A stretch of 64,000 nt of DNA from Pseudomonas fluorescens (lineage in GTDB: Bacteria; Pseudomonadota; Gammaproteobacteria; Pseudomonadales; Pseudomonadaceae). Under the pieces are notes generated by a model. It saw only the letters and a list, made by a program, of their open reading frames with translations. It was not told the DNA's origin and made no database searches. Shown here piece by piece: positions 16,206 through 24,569 of this stretch. A program made the position numbers and the translations under genes. The first letter of the stretch is position 1. The number at the start of each line of letters is the position of its first letter. The DNA lies in assembly GCF_000967965.1 (NCBI RefSeq), contig NZ_LACC01000023.1:152505-216504 (forward strand). The letters are read 5' to 3'.

Positions 16206-17303
16206 ATGAGTACTCATACTTTCAAACCTGACATGCCTCCACCGGGCCGCAGCATCGGCGTGGTGGCGTGGATGCGCGCGAACATGTTCTCCAGCTGGCT
16301 CAACACCCTGCTGACCCTGTTTGCGTTCTACCTGATCTACCTGGTGGTGCCGCCGATCCTGCACTGGGCGATCCTCGACGCCAACTGGGTGGGCACCACC
16401 CGCGCCGACTGCACGAAGGAGGGCGCCTGCTGGGTGTTCATCCAGCAGCGCTTCGGTCAGTTCATGTATGGCTACTACCCGCCGGAATTGCGCTGGCGCG
16501 TGGACCTGACGGTGTGGCTGGCGATCGTCGGCGTGGCGCCGTTGTTCATCTCGCGCTTTCACCATAAAGCGGTGTACGGGCTGAGCTTCCTGGTGCTGTA
16601 CCCGATCTTTGCCTACTTCCTGTTGCACGGCGGCATCTTCGGCCTGACCAACGTGGCGACCAGCCAATGGGGCGGCTTGATGCTGACCCTGGTGATCGCC
16701 ACTGTCGGCATCGCCGGCGCGCTGCCACTGGGGATCGTCCTGGCCCTGGGCCGTCGTTCGAACATGCCGGCGATTCGCGTGGTCTGCGTGACCTTCATCG
16801 AGTTCTGGCGCGGCGTGCCGTTGATCACGGTGCTGTTCATGTCCTCGGTGATGCTGCCGTTGTTCCTGCCCGAAGGCATGAACTTCGACAAACTGCTGCG
16901 GGCCCTGATCGGCGTGATCCTGTTCCAGTCGGCGTACGTGGCCGAGGTGGTGCGCGGCGGTCTGCAAGCGATTCCCAAGGGTCAGTACGAAGCGGCTGCG
17001 GCGATGGGCCTGGGCTACTGGCGCAGCATGGGTCTGGTGATTCTGCCGCAAGCCCTGAAGCTTGTGATCCCCGGCATCGTCAACACCTTCATCGCACTGT
17101 TCAAGGACACTAGCCTGGTGATCATCATCGGCCTGTTCGACCTGCTCAACAGCGTCAAGCAAGCCGCCGCCGATCCGAAATGGCTGGGCATGGCCACCGA
17201 AGGCTATGTGTTCGCCGCCCTGGTGTTCTGGATTTTCTGTTTTGGTATGTCGCGCTATTCCATGCATCTGGAACGCAAGCTCGACACTGGCCACAAGCGC
17301 TGA
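16206..17303 (+). CDS. aapM: General L-amino acid ABC transporter permease AapM
   Basis: A 365-residue membrane permease, partner of AapQ. Hydrophobic segments occur from about residue 30 (LNTLLTLFAFYLIYLVV) to the C-terminus. The EAA loop YEAAAAMGLGYWRSMGLVILP is present near residue 260. It follows aapQ by 10 nt and precedes aapP by 30 nt. The long periplasmic insert after the first span (containing CTKEGACWVF) is typical of the Aap/Bzt permeases. Confidence 0.95.
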   Translation: MSTHTFKPDMPPPGRSIGVVAWMRANMFSSWLNTLLTLFAFYLIYLVVPPILHWAILDANWVGTTRADCTKEGACWVFIQQRFGQFMYGYYPPELRWRVDLTVWLAIVGVAPLFISRFHHKAVYGLSFLVLYPIFAYFLLHGGIFGLTNVATSQWGGLMLTLVIATVGIAGALPLGIVLALGRRSNMPAIRVVCVTFIEFWRGVPLITVLFMSSVMLPLFLPEGMNFDKLLRALIGVILFQSAYVAEVVRGGLQAIPKGQYEAAAAMGLGYWRSMGLVILPQALKLVIPGIVNTFIALFKDTSLVIIIGLFDLLNSVKQAAADPKWLGMATEGYVFAALVFWIFCFGMSRYSMHLERKLDTGHKR

Positions 17304-17333
17304 AGCGCCGTACCTAATTTAGGAAGTTCTCTT

Positions 17334-18098
17334 ATGAGCGAAGCAATCAAACAGCCTGTGAGCCCTGAAGGCATTATTCAGATGCAGGGCGTGAACAAGT
17401 GGTACGGCCAGTTCCACGTGTTGAAAGATATCAACCTCAACGTCAAGCAAGGCGAGCGTATCGTCCTGTGCGGGCCGTCGGGTTCCGGCAAGTCCACCAC
17501 TATCCGCTGCCTCAACCGCCTGGAAGAACACCAGCAGGGCCGCATCGTGGTCGATGGCGTGGAACTGACCAACGACCTCAAGCAGATCGAGGCGATCCGC
17601 CGTGAAGTCGGCATGGTGTTCCAGCACTTCAACCTGTTCCCGCACCTGACCATTTTGCAGAACTGCACGCTGGCGCCGATGTGGGTGCGCAAGATGCCCA
17701 AGCGCAAGGCCGAGGAAATTGCCATGCACTACCTGGAACGCGTACGCATTCCGGAGCAGGCGCATAAATTCCCGGGGCAACTGTCCGGCGGTCAGCAACA
17801 GCGTGTGGCGATCGCCCGCGCGCTGTGCATGAAGCCGAAAATCATGCTGTTCGACGAGCCAACCTCGGCACTCGACCCGGAGATGGTGAAAGAGGTACTG
17901 GACACCATGATCGGCCTGGCTGAAGACGGCATGACCATGCTCTGCGTAACCCACGAAATGGGCTTCGCCCGCACAGTGGCCAACCGCGTGATCTTCATGG
18001 ACAAGGGCGAAATCGTCGAACAGGCTGCGCCGAACGACTTCTTCGACCATCCGCAGAACGAACGCACCAAGCTGTTCCTGAGCCAGATCCTGCATTGA
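17334..18098 (+). CDS. aapP: General L-amino acid ABC transporter ATP-binding protein AapP
   Basis: A 254-residue ATPase of the polar amino-acid class. Walker A GPSGSGKST is at about residues 47-55, the Q-loop in MVFQHFNLF, the ABC signature LSGGQQQR, Walker B IMLFDEP, and the switch His in VTHEMGFA. It powers uptake through AapQM. Last gene of the aap operon; a strong terminator follows 17 nt after the stop. Confidence 0.96.
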   Translation: MSEAIKQPVSPEGIIQMQGVNKWYGQFHVLKDINLNVKQGERIVLCGPSGSGKSTTIRCLNRLEEHQQGRIVVDGVELTNDLKQIEAIRREVGMVFQHFNLFPHLTILQNCTLAPMWVRKMPKRKAEEIAMHYLERVRIPEQAHKFPGQLSGGQQQRVAIARALCMKPKIMLFDEPTSALDPEMVKEVLDTMIGLAEDGMTMLCVTHEMGFARTVANRVIFMDKGEIVEQAAPNDFFDHPQNERTKLFLSQILH

Positions 18099-18115
18099 TC
18101 GAACCCAGGCACTGA

Positions 18116-18149
18116 AATAAACCCGGACCGAGTTCCGGGTTTATTTTTG
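18116..18149 (+). terminator. Rho-independent terminator of the aap operon
   Basis: AATAAACCCGGA pairs with TCCGGGTTTATT around a short loop, ending in five T. The flanking A and T runs could let it work on both strands. Confidence 0.88.
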
Positions 18150-18168
18150 CCTGAAATTCAAGCTTTTC

Positions 18169-18279
18169 TGTGGCGAGGGAGCTTGCTCCCGTTGGGCTGC
18201 ATAGCGGCCCTAAAGTCTTCAAAATCATGGACGATTGTGAGTGCTGCGCACTCAAGCTGGAGCAAACTCCCTCGCCACA
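18169..18279. repeat. REP pair, family 1
   Basis: TGTGGCGAGGGAGCTTGCTC starts at 18169; a slightly degenerate inverted copy (GAGCAAACTCCCTCGCCACA) ends at 18279. It lies between the aap terminator and the FCD regulator gene. Confidence 0.85.
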
Positions 18280-18345
18280 ATTGCCTGCTTCATTGCATCT
18301 TTGTGGTTGCCCGGCGGGAAAATGCTGACTAACATGTCAGAAAAT

Positions 18346-18364
18346 TCATCCTATGATTGGATGA
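18346..18364 (+). promoter_or_regulatory. Candidate operator of the FCD-type regulator
   Basis: The inverted repeat TCATCC-tatgatt-GGATGA sits 14 nt before the ATG of the GntR-type gene, and its spacer contains a -10-like TATGAT. This fits autoregulation by the adjacent protein. The repeat is seen directly; its ligand is inferred. Confidence 0.4.
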
Positions 18365-18377
18365 AAGGGCGAATTCC

Positions 18378-19037
18378 ATGTCAGAAATTTCTCCATTGGT
18401 GAAACGATCCCTGGTCGATCAGGCTCTGGATCAGTTGCGCCTGCGCATCAACCAGGGCACTTGGGTCGTGGGCCAGCGTTTGCCCACCGAGCCTGAGTTG
18501 TCCGCCGAGCTGGGCATCAGCCGCAACACCGTGCGTGAAGCCATGCGGGTGTTGGCGTTTTCCGGGTTGATCGAGATCCGTCAGGGCGACGGCAGCTACC
18601 TGCGGGCGGTGGTCGATCCGCTCGATACCTTGAAGGCGCTGTCCCGTTGTTCACTTGAACAGGCCAGGGAAACCCGGCACATCCTCGAAGTCGAGGCCAT
18701 TGGCCTGGCGGCAATGCGCCGTACCGACGAAGACCTGGTGGCATTGCGCGAGGCCCTGGGCGTCAGCGGCAGCCACTATCACGGCGATCTCGACACCTAC
18801 ATCGCCTGCGACCTGGTGTTCCACCGCCGTCTGGTGGACGCCGCGCATAACCCGACCCTCAGCGAGTTGTATCGCTATTTCTCCAGCATCGTCGGCGCGC
18901 AATTGCGCCAGACCCTGAGCATCGTCCCGCGCCGTCAGGAAGTGTTCGACCTGCACATCGAGCTGCTCGATGCCGTCGAACAACGCGACCCGGAACGGGC
19001 CAAAGCCCTGTCGAGGCAGTTGATCAATGAACCTTGA
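18378..19037 (+). CDS. GntR family regulator, FadR/FCD subfamily
   Basis: A 219-residue regulator. The N-terminal winged helix (about 10-75) contains GQRLPTEPELSAELGISRNTVREAMRVL, the GntR recognition core. The C-terminal all-helical FCD ligand-binding domain (about 90-215) has metal-site candidates in CDLVFHRRLVDAAHNP. ATG 18378 is preferred over a TTG 21 nt upstream because of AAGGG 9 nt before it. Its last 11 nt overlap the CynX-like transporter gene, so it most likely controls that gene in response to a small acid or related substrate. The inducer is unknown. Confidence 0.85.
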   Translation: MSEISPLVKRSLVDQALDQLRLRINQGTWVVGQRLPTEPELSAELGISRNTVREAMRVLAFSGLIEIRQGDGSYLRAVVDPLDTLKALSRCSLEQARETRHILEVEAIGLAAMRRTDEDLVALREALGVSGSHYHGDLDTYIACDLVFHRRLVDAAHNPTLSELYRYFSSIVGAQLRQTLSIVPRRQEVFDLHIELLDAVEQRDPERAKALSRQLINEP

Positions 19038-20331
19038 AACCGAGAAGTCCATGCACCGCAGTGAGTTATCCACAGCCTCCAAACGTTCGACCGAACTGGA
19101 AGAGCTGCTGATCGATGCCGAGGCCGATGACGAACAGGTCCAGCAAACCCACCCGATTCTGCGCCGCCCCTGGCTGTTGCTGCTGGGCCTGATTCTGGTG
19201 GCGCTGAACCTGCGCCCGGCGCTGTCGAGCATGGCGCCGATGCTCAGCGAGGTCTCGAAGTCCCTTGGCTTGTCGGCGTCCGCGGCGGGATTGCTGACCA
19301 CGTTGCCGGTGCTTTGCCTTGGCCTGTTTGCACCGTTGGCACCCGTGCTGGCGCGGCGATTTGGTGCGGAGCGGGTGGTGCTGGGCATTCTCCTGACCCT
19401 GGCGGGCGGGATCATCCTGCGCAGCTCGTTCGGTGAGATCGGCCTGTTTGCCGGCAGTGTGCTGGCCGGTGCCAGCATCGGCGTTATCGGCGTGTTGCTG
19501 CCGGGCATCGTCAAGCGCGATTTCCCGAAACAGGCCGGGACCATGACCGGCGTCTACACCATGGCCCTGTGTCTGGGTGCGGCGATGGCGGCGGGTGCGA
19601 CCGTGCCGTTGAGTGAACACTTCGACAAGAACTGGGCGATGGGCCTAGGTTTCTGGGTCATTCCGGCATTGGCGGCTGCGCTGTTCTGGTTGCCGCAAGT
19701 CGGCCAGAAACACGGCGCGCACAACGTGGCCTACCGCGTTCGGGGATTGCTGCGCGATCCGCTGGCCTGGCAGGTGACCCTGTACATGGGCTTGCAATCG
19801 TCCCTGGCCTACATCGTGTTCGGCTGGTTGCCGTCGATCCTGATCGGGCGCGGCCTGACCCCGACCCAGGCCGGACTGGTGCTGTCGGGTTCGGTGATCG
19901 TGCAACTGGTCAGCTCCCTCGCCGCACCATGGCTGGCGACGCGCGGCAAAGATCAGCGCCTGGCGATTGTGATCGTGATGGCCCTGACCCTCGGCGGTCT
20001 GTTCGGCTGCCTTTACGCCCCGATTGAAGGTCTGTGGGGCTGGGCGATCGTGCTGGGGTTGGGGCAGGGCGCCACGTTCAGCCTGGCATTGACCCTGATC
20101 GTGCTGCGCTCGCGGGACTCCCATGTCGCGGCGAACCTGTCGAGCATGGCCCAGGGCTTCGGTTACACCCTGGCGTCCATGGGGCCGTTCGCGGTCGGCA
20201 TCGTGCATGACTGGACCGGCGGCTGGACGGCCGTGGGCTGGATCTTCGGTGTCATCGGCCTTGGTGCGATCCTTGCCGGTCTGGGGGCCGGACGTGCGTT
20301 GTACGTGCAGGTCGAAAGCGAAAAGGTCTGA
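19027..20331 (+). CDS. MFS transporter, CynX/NimT family
   Basis: A 434-residue major facilitator. After a 40-residue acidic cytoplasmic leader come about twelve hydrophobic segments. The first span contains LILVALNLRPALSSMAPML, the CynX/NimT hallmark (LRP with the following acidic and polar residues). Family members move cyanate, 2-nitroimidazole or other small anions; the real substrate is not shown. Its start overlaps the end of the FCD regulator by 11 nt, so the two are co-transcribed and translationally coupled. An alternative ATG at 19051 would shorten the leader by 8 residues. Confidence 0.85.
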   Translation: MNLETEKSMHRSELSTASKRSTELEELLIDAEADDEQVQQTHPILRRPWLLLLGLILVALNLRPALSSMAPMLSEVSKSLGLSASAAGLLTTLPVLCLGLFAPLAPVLARRFGAERVVLGILLTLAGGIILRSSFGEIGLFAGSVLAGASIGVIGVLLPGIVKRDFPKQAGTMTGVYTMALCLGAAMAAGATVPLSEHFDKNWAMGLGFWVIPALAAALFWLPQVGQKHGAHNVAYRVRGLLRDPLAWQVTLYMGLQSSLAYIVFGWLPSILIGRGLTPTQAGLVLSGSVIVQLVSSLAAPWLATRGKDQRLAIVIVMALTLGGLFGCLYAPIEGLWGWAIVLGLGQGATFSLALTLIVLRSRDSHVAANLSSMAQGFGYTLASMGPFAVGIVHDWTGGWTAVGWIFGVIGLGAILAGLGAGRALYVQVESEKV

Positions 20332-20442
20332 TCCCCACACTCTGTCGGTATTCGTCTTGCGAATGCCGATAGTGTTCGACCCATTTGCAGACTATCGTGC
20401 AGGCAATCTTTCGATACCCATTGCACAACAGGGAGTCTGCCC

Positions 20443-20913
20443 ATGAGTGAAGTCCACAGCGCTTTGATCACCCGCTTCTACCAGGCCTTCCAGCGTCTCG
20501 ATGGCGAAGCGATGGCTGCCTGCTACACCGATGACGTGGTGTTCAGTGACCCGGCGTTCGGCGAGCTTCGTGGTCGTGATGCTGGCGATATGTGGTGCAT
20601 GCTCACCACTCGCGCCAAGGATTTCTCCCTGACCTTCGATCATGTCCGTGCCGATGATCGTACCGGTAGCGCCCATTGGGTCGCGACCTATCTGTTCAGC
20701 CAGACCGGCAATACTGTGGTCAATGACATCCAGGCACGCTTTGTCTTTCGCGATGGCAAGATCTGCGAGCATCACGACAGTTTCGACCTGTGGGCATGGT
20801 CGCGTCAGGCGTTGGGTTTCAAAGGCCTGCTGCTGGGTTGGACGCCACTTGTACGCAACGCCGTTCGCTCACAGGCCCTGAAGGGGCTGAAGGCATTCCA
20901 GGCCAGTCGCTGA
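20443..20913 (+). CDS. NTF2-like (SnoaL-type) protein of unknown function
   Basis: A 156-residue protein with the cone-shaped NTF2-like fold. Typical features are the helical start (ALITRFYQAFQRLDGEAMAACY) followed by TDDVVFSDPAFGEL, then beta strands ending in FRDGKICEHHDSFDLWAW. Proteins like this bind small hydrophobic ligands or act as isomerases or hydrolases; nothing here identifies a ligand. The AACAGGGAG segment before the ATG is a fair ribosome site. It is 111 nt after the transporter gene and 40 nt before the GIY-YIG gene, so it may share a transcript with either. Confidence 0.75.
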   Translation: MSEVHSALITRFYQAFQRLDGEAMAACYTDDVVFSDPAFGELRGRDAGDMWCMLTTRAKDFSLTFDHVRADDRTGSAHWVATYLFSQTGNTVVNDIQARFVFRDGKICEHHDSFDLWAWSRQALGFKGLLLGWTPLVRNAVRSQALKGLKAFQASR

Positions 20914-20953
20914 TAAGATCGCGGCTTGTTTCCTTTCAAGCCCTGATCGTTAC

Positions 20954-21265
20954 GTGACCACCCTCAGCGAAAGCCCCGTCGACGCCGATACCCCCGCGAG
21001 AAAAACCTGGTTCGTCTACCTCGTTCGAGCGGCCAACGGTTCGCTCTATTGTGGGATCAGTGATGATCCCGTGCGTCGCTTCGCCAAGCATCAAAGCGGC
21101 AAGGGCGCGCGATTCTTTCTTTCCAGCCCCGCCATGGCCCTGGTCTACACCGAACGCTGCCGTGACAAAAGCGATGCGTTGCGTCAGGAACGGCTGATCA
21201 AGAAACTCAAGAAGAGCGCCAAGGAATGCCTGGTGGCGAGCGCAGCCCCTGGCTTATCAATTTGA
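20954..21265 (+). CDS. GIY-YIG nuclease superfamily protein (UPF0213, YhbQ-like)
   Basis: A 103-residue stand-alone GIY-YIG domain. The motif reads WFVYLVRAANGSLYCGISDD (VYL standing for GIY and YCG for YIG), with Arg in DPVRRFAKHQ and the conserved ARFF segment. E. coli YhbQ of this family is implicated in nucleic-acid metabolism. The start is GTG at 20954. No partner is evident among the neighbours. Confidence 0.85.
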   Translation: MTTLSESPVDADTPARKTWFVYLVRAANGSLYCGISDDPVRRFAKHQSGKGARFFLSSPAMALVYTERCRDKSDALRQERLIKKLKKSAKECLVASAAPGLSI

Positions 21266-21353
21266 CTGATCGGTTCCCATCAGGCAGATCTGTAGGCTGC
21301 CAGGTGATTGCGCGCTAAGCTGCGGACTCCTGATTCTTGCGGCGGAGCCGAGC

Positions 21354-22289
21354 ATGTCCGAGTTGATTCTGCATCATTACCCGACGTCCCCCTTTGCCGA
21401 GAAGGCCCGCTTGCTGCTGGGCTTCAAGGGCTTGTCCTGGCGTTCGGTGAAGATCTCGCCAGTGATGCCCAAACCGGATCTCACGGCGTTGACCGGTGGC
21501 TACCGCAAGACCCCGGTGTTGCAGGTCGGTGCCGATATCTATTGCGACACGGCATTGATTGCCCGGCGACTCGATCAGGAAAAGGCCTTGCCGGCGTTCT
21601 TCCCGGAAGGTCAGGAAATGATCACTGCGTCGTTTGCCGCCTGGGCTGATTCGGTGGTGTTCCAGCATGCGGTCAGCCTGGTGTTCCAGCCGGAATCGAT
21701 AGCGGTGCGCTTTGGCAATTTATCGCCGGAAGCGATCAAGGCGTTTCTGGCCGACCGTGCCGGTTTGTTCAGTGGTGGCAGCGCGACAAAATTGTCTACC
21801 GAACAGGCGAAGCATCAGTGGCCAACGATCATGTCGCGACTGGAGCAACAGCTGCAGCGCGAGGAGGGTGACTACCTGTTTGGCGAGCCATCGATTGCCG
21901 ACTTCGCTCTGGCCCATTGCCTCTGGTTCCTCAAGGCCACGCCGGTGACGGCTCCGCTGGTCGAAGCTTATCCGGCAGTCAATGCATGGCATGCGCGGGT
22001 GTTGGGCTTCGGTCATGGTGCGTCCAGCGAGATGACGTCCGAGGAGGCACTGGAGGTTGCGCGCACGTCCACGCCAGCGGCATTGCCGGATGAGCAATTC
22101 GTCGATCCCAATGGATTCAAGGCAGGGCCGCGGGTAGTGATCGCAGCCACGGACTACGGTGTGGATCCGGTGGCCGGGGAGTTGTTGTTTGCCGGCCGCG
22201 AAGAGCTGATTGTGCGACGAGAGGACGAGCGTGGCGGTGTGGTGCACGTGCACTTCCCGCGGTTTGGTTTCCGGATTGAAGTGCAGTAA
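21354..22289 (+). CDS. Glutathione S-transferase family protein with C-terminal extension
   Basis: A 311-residue protein. Residues 1-80 form the thioredoxin-like N-domain (ILHHYPTSPFAEKARLLLGFKGL, KTPVLQVGADIYCDTALIARRL); residues 90-215 form the helical GST C-domain with SIADFALAHCLWF. A further 85-90 residues beyond the normal GST length, rich in beta-prone sequence and ending VHFPRFGFRIEVQ, are unusual. The putative catalytic position is Ser or Thr in TSPFAEK. It probably conjugates or binds glutathione adducts; the substrate is unknown. Confidence 0.8.
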   Translation: MSELILHHYPTSPFAEKARLLLGFKGLSWRSVKISPVMPKPDLTALTGGYRKTPVLQVGADIYCDTALIARRLDQEKALPAFFPEGQEMITASFAAWADSVVFQHAVSLVFQPESIAVRFGNLSPEAIKAFLADRAGLFSGGSATKLSTEQAKHQWPTIMSRLEQQLQREEGDYLFGEPSIADFALAHCLWFLKATPVTAPLVEAYPAVNAWHARVLGFGHGASSEMTSEEALEVARTSTPAALPDEQFVDPNGFKAGPRVVIAATDYGVDPVAGELLFAGREELIVRREDERGGVVHVHFPRFGFRIEVQ

Positions 22290-22322
22290 CCGTCGTAACA
22301 GATATGGGTTTTGACTCGAACC

Positions 22323-22443
22323 TGTGGCGAGGGGGCTTGCCCCCGTTGGGCAGCGAAGCGGCCCCAGTATTTCAATGGGCCAAATCGCATTTGTAGGATT
22401 GCGACTGCTGCGCAGCCGAACGGGAGCAAGCCCCCTCGCCACA
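22323..22443. repeat. REP pair, family 1
   Basis: TGTGGCGAGGGGGCTTGCCC starts at 22323 and its inverted copy ends at 22443. It fills the gap between the convergent GST and glutaredoxin-like genes, where it may act as a shared 3' end structure. Confidence 0.88.
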
Positions 22444-22464
22444 GGGTTGGGTGAATCTGATGGG

Positions 22465-22815
22465 TTACTTCAACGCCGCCAGAATCGCATCCGGGTCATA
22501 CCCGCGAATCAGTGTCCCGTTCACATCGATGATCGGAATGCCGCCACCGCCCAGCGCCTGATAGTCCCCGCGCGCGACGGCATCCTTCTCGATATCGAAT
22601 TCCTTGTACGCAATGCCTTTCTGATCGAGGAAGCGCCGGGTCAGCTTGCAGTAACCACACCATTCGGTGGCGTAGAGCACGACATTGGCCTTGGCCTGGG
22701 TCTGCTCCGGCACCACTTGCGATGGGTTGAACACCCGCTCGATCTTGCCCCAGTTCTGATAGGCCACGACCACCAGCAGGATCAGCAGGAATTTCTTCAG
22801 TACGCCGCCGAGCAT
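22465..22815 (-). CDS. Membrane-anchored glutaredoxin-like protein
   Basis: A 116-residue protein. An N-terminal hydrophobic anchor (FLLILLVVVAY, residues 9-19) is followed by a glutaredoxin fold beginning NVVLYATEWCGYCKLTRRFL, with active site CGYC, and later GGIPIIDVNGTLIRGYD, the cis-Pro and GSH-binding region. It probably faces the periplasm or the membrane surface and reduces disulfides. Its ATG overlaps the yejK stop by one base (TGATG), so it is translated from the yejK message. Confidence 0.82.
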   Translation of the reverse strand: MLGGVLKKFLLILLVVVAYQNWGKIERVFNPSQVVPEQTQAKANVVLYATEWCGYCKLTRRFLDQKGIAYKEFDIEKDAVARGDYQALGGGGIPIIDVNGTLIRGYDPDAILAALK

Positions 22816-23819
22816 CAGTTGCGACGCTTCAGCTGATCGGTGAGCGAAGTGGGCAGGCCCTTGATGATCAACGTGCCGGCTTCTTCGTCGTACTCGATCT
22901 TCGAGCCCAGCAGGTGCGCTTCGAAACTGATCGACAGGCCTTCGGCGCGGCCGGTGAATCGGCGGAACTGGTTCAAGGTGCGTTTATCGGCCGGGATTTC
23001 CGGCGAGAGGCCGTAATCCTTGTTGCGGATGTGGTCGTAGAAGGCCTTCGGGCGTTCTTCGTCGATCAGCCCCGACAACTCCTCCAGGCCCATTGGCTCA
23101 CCGAGCTTGGCCTGGCTGCTGGCGTAATCCACCAGGGTCTTGGTCTTCTCGCGAGCGTCGTCTTCCGGCAGGTCTTCGCTTTCAACGAAATCGCTGAAGG
23201 CCTTGAGCAGGGTGCGGGTTTCACCCGGACCGTCGACGCCTTCCTGGCAGCCAATGAAGTCGCGGAAATACTCAGAAACCTTTTTGCCGTTCTTGCCTTT
23301 GATGAACGAAATGTACTGCTTGGATTGTTTGTTGTTCTGCCACTCGGAAACGTTGATCCGCGCTGCGAGGTGCAACTGGCCAAGGTCGAGGTGGCGGGAC
23401 GGGGTCACGTCCAGTTCGTCGGTCACGGCCACGCCTTCGCTGTGGTGCAGCAGGGCGATAGCCAGGTAGTCGGTCATGCCTTGCTGATAGTGTGCGAACA
23501 GCACGTGGCCGCCGACCGACAGGTTCGATTCTTCCATCAGCTTTTGCAGATGCTCGACCGCCACGCGGCTGAACGCAGTGAAATCCTGGCCGCCCTCGAG
23601 GTACTCCTTCAGCCAGCCGCTGAACGGGAACGCGCCGGATTCCGGATGGAACAGGCCCCAGGCTTTACCCTGTTTGGCGTTATAGCTTTCGTTGAGGTCG
23701 GCGAGCATGTTCTCGATGGCCGCGGACTCAGCCAGTTCAGAGTCACGGGCGTGGAGAACTGCGGGTGTGCCGTCGGGTTTTTTGTCGATCAGGTGGACGA
23801 TGCAATGACGGATCGGCAT
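22815..23819 (-). CDS. yejK: Nucleoid-associated protein YejK (NdpA)
   Basis: A 334-residue member of the YejK/NdpA family, matching the usual length. It starts MPIRHCIVHLIDKKPDG, the conserved N-terminus, which decides the start at 23819; the frame remains open upstream but that extension is not family-like. YejK is a spermidine-nucleoid fraction protein that interacts with topoisomerases in E. coli. It is followed by a co-translated glutaredoxin-like gene and is divergent from an HU gene, bringing two nucleoid proteins side by side. Confidence 0.92.
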   Translation of the reverse strand: MPIRHCIVHLIDKKPDGTPAVLHARDSELAESAAIENMLADLNESYNAKQGKAWGLFHPESGAFPFSGWLKEYLEGGQDFTAFSRVAVEHLQKLMEESNLSVGGHVLFAHYQQGMTDYLAIALLHHSEGVAVTDELDVTPSRHLDLGQLHLAARINVSEWQNNKQSKQYISFIKGKNGKKVSEYFRDFIGCQEGVDGPGETRTLLKAFSDFVESEDLPEDDAREKTKTLVDYASSQAKLGEPMGLEELSGLIDEERPKAFYDHIRNKDYGLSPEIPADKRTLNQFRRFTGRAEGLSISFEAHLLGSKIEYDEEAGTLIIKGLPTSLTDQLKRRN

Positions 23820-24215
23820 GGGCTTCTCGGCTGAATGAGGAGAGGAGGGCGTGCTCCCCCGAAAAAGCGCCCAGTGTACCGCAACCACTGGTTTTGGCGC
23901 GGTGCGAAGGGCAATTGAAGGGCGACCGACGGCGCTTATGCAGTTTTTTCCTGTTTTAGCGCAATAAAGCTGACCAAATGGGTAGCTAGAGGCGGATATT
24001 TCCACGCCTGTGTGCTAGCTTTGCCCGGTCTTGCGCGAAGTCACTGCGTTAAGCGTGCAGTCAGCATTTGTCAGGTCGAACCAAACCCTGATTTCGGTAT
24101 CTATAACCCCGATCCCGAGGTTATTTGGCCGAGGGTGCCAGATCCAAAAGATCGGGCTCGATGGCTGACATTGCACTCTGCAATCCATATGAATTTGATA
24201 GGGAAGGAACACTAA
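23820..24215. other. Divergent promoter region between yejK and the HU gene
   Basis: 396 bp. A sigma-70-like promoter for the HU gene is visible at its right end. No operator, RNA gene or small coding region was recognised in the rest. Confidence 0.45.
24165..24193 (+). promoter_or_regulatory. Candidate sigma-70 promoter of the HU gene
   Basis: CTGACA (24165-24170) and TATGAA (24188-24193) are separated by 17 nt and lie 22 nt before the HU ATG, with GGAAGGAA as ribosome site. A second overlapping pair, TTGCAC/TTTGAT, also has 17-nt spacing. Confidence 0.5.
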
Positions 24216-24497
24216 ATGGCTCTTACTAAAGACCAACTGATCGCCGACATCGCTGAAGCTATCGACGCGCCGAAAACCACCGCGCGTAACGCTCTGGACC
24301 AACTGGGCCAAATCGTTGCCGATCAGCTGGAAAACGGCGGCGAAATCACTCTGCCAGGTATCGGCAAACTGAAAGTGACTGAGCGTCCTGCCCGTACTGG
24401 CCGCAACCCTTCGACTGGCGCCGCCATCGAAATCGCTGCCAAGAAAGTGATCAAGCTGGTTGTGGCCAAAGGCCTGACCGACGCTGTTAACAAGTAA
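24216..24497 (+). CDS. HU family DNA-binding protein
   Basis: A 93-residue HU/IHF-fold protein. It has the N-terminal dimerisation helices (MALTKDQLIADIAEAIDAPK), the beta arms with GEITLPGIGKLKVTERPARTGRNPSTG (the GKF-like and RNP loop that enters the minor groove) and the C-terminal helix. It bends and packs DNA. Among the several HU genes of Pseudomonas, the place between yejK and rlmF/valS suggests the HupN type, but I cannot prove that. The gene has its own promoter and a strong terminator. Confidence 0.9.
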   Translation: MALTKDQLIADIAEAIDAPKTTARNALDQLGQIVADQLENGGEITLPGIGKLKVTERPARTGRNPSTGAAIEIAAKKVIKLVVAKGLTDAVNK

Positions 24498-24508
24498 GAC
24501 TTGTTAAG

Positions 24509-24548
24509 AAAAAACCGTGCACCGGAGCGATCCGGGCACGGTTTTTTT
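24509..24548. terminator. Rho-independent terminator after the HU gene, probably bidirectional
   Basis: CCGTGC pairs with GCACGG, with an inner ACCGG/CCGG extension, flanked by an A-run on the left and seven T on the right. It lies between the convergent HU and rlmF genes and can serve both. Confidence 0.85.
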
Positions 24549-24569
24549 GTGGGCGCGATAAAGCGCTCA

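Noticed and set aside
16137..17294. A long minus-strand frame opposite aapM
   Set aside because: It is antisense to a conserved permease and very rich in His, Gln and Asp, as expected for a non-coding frame.
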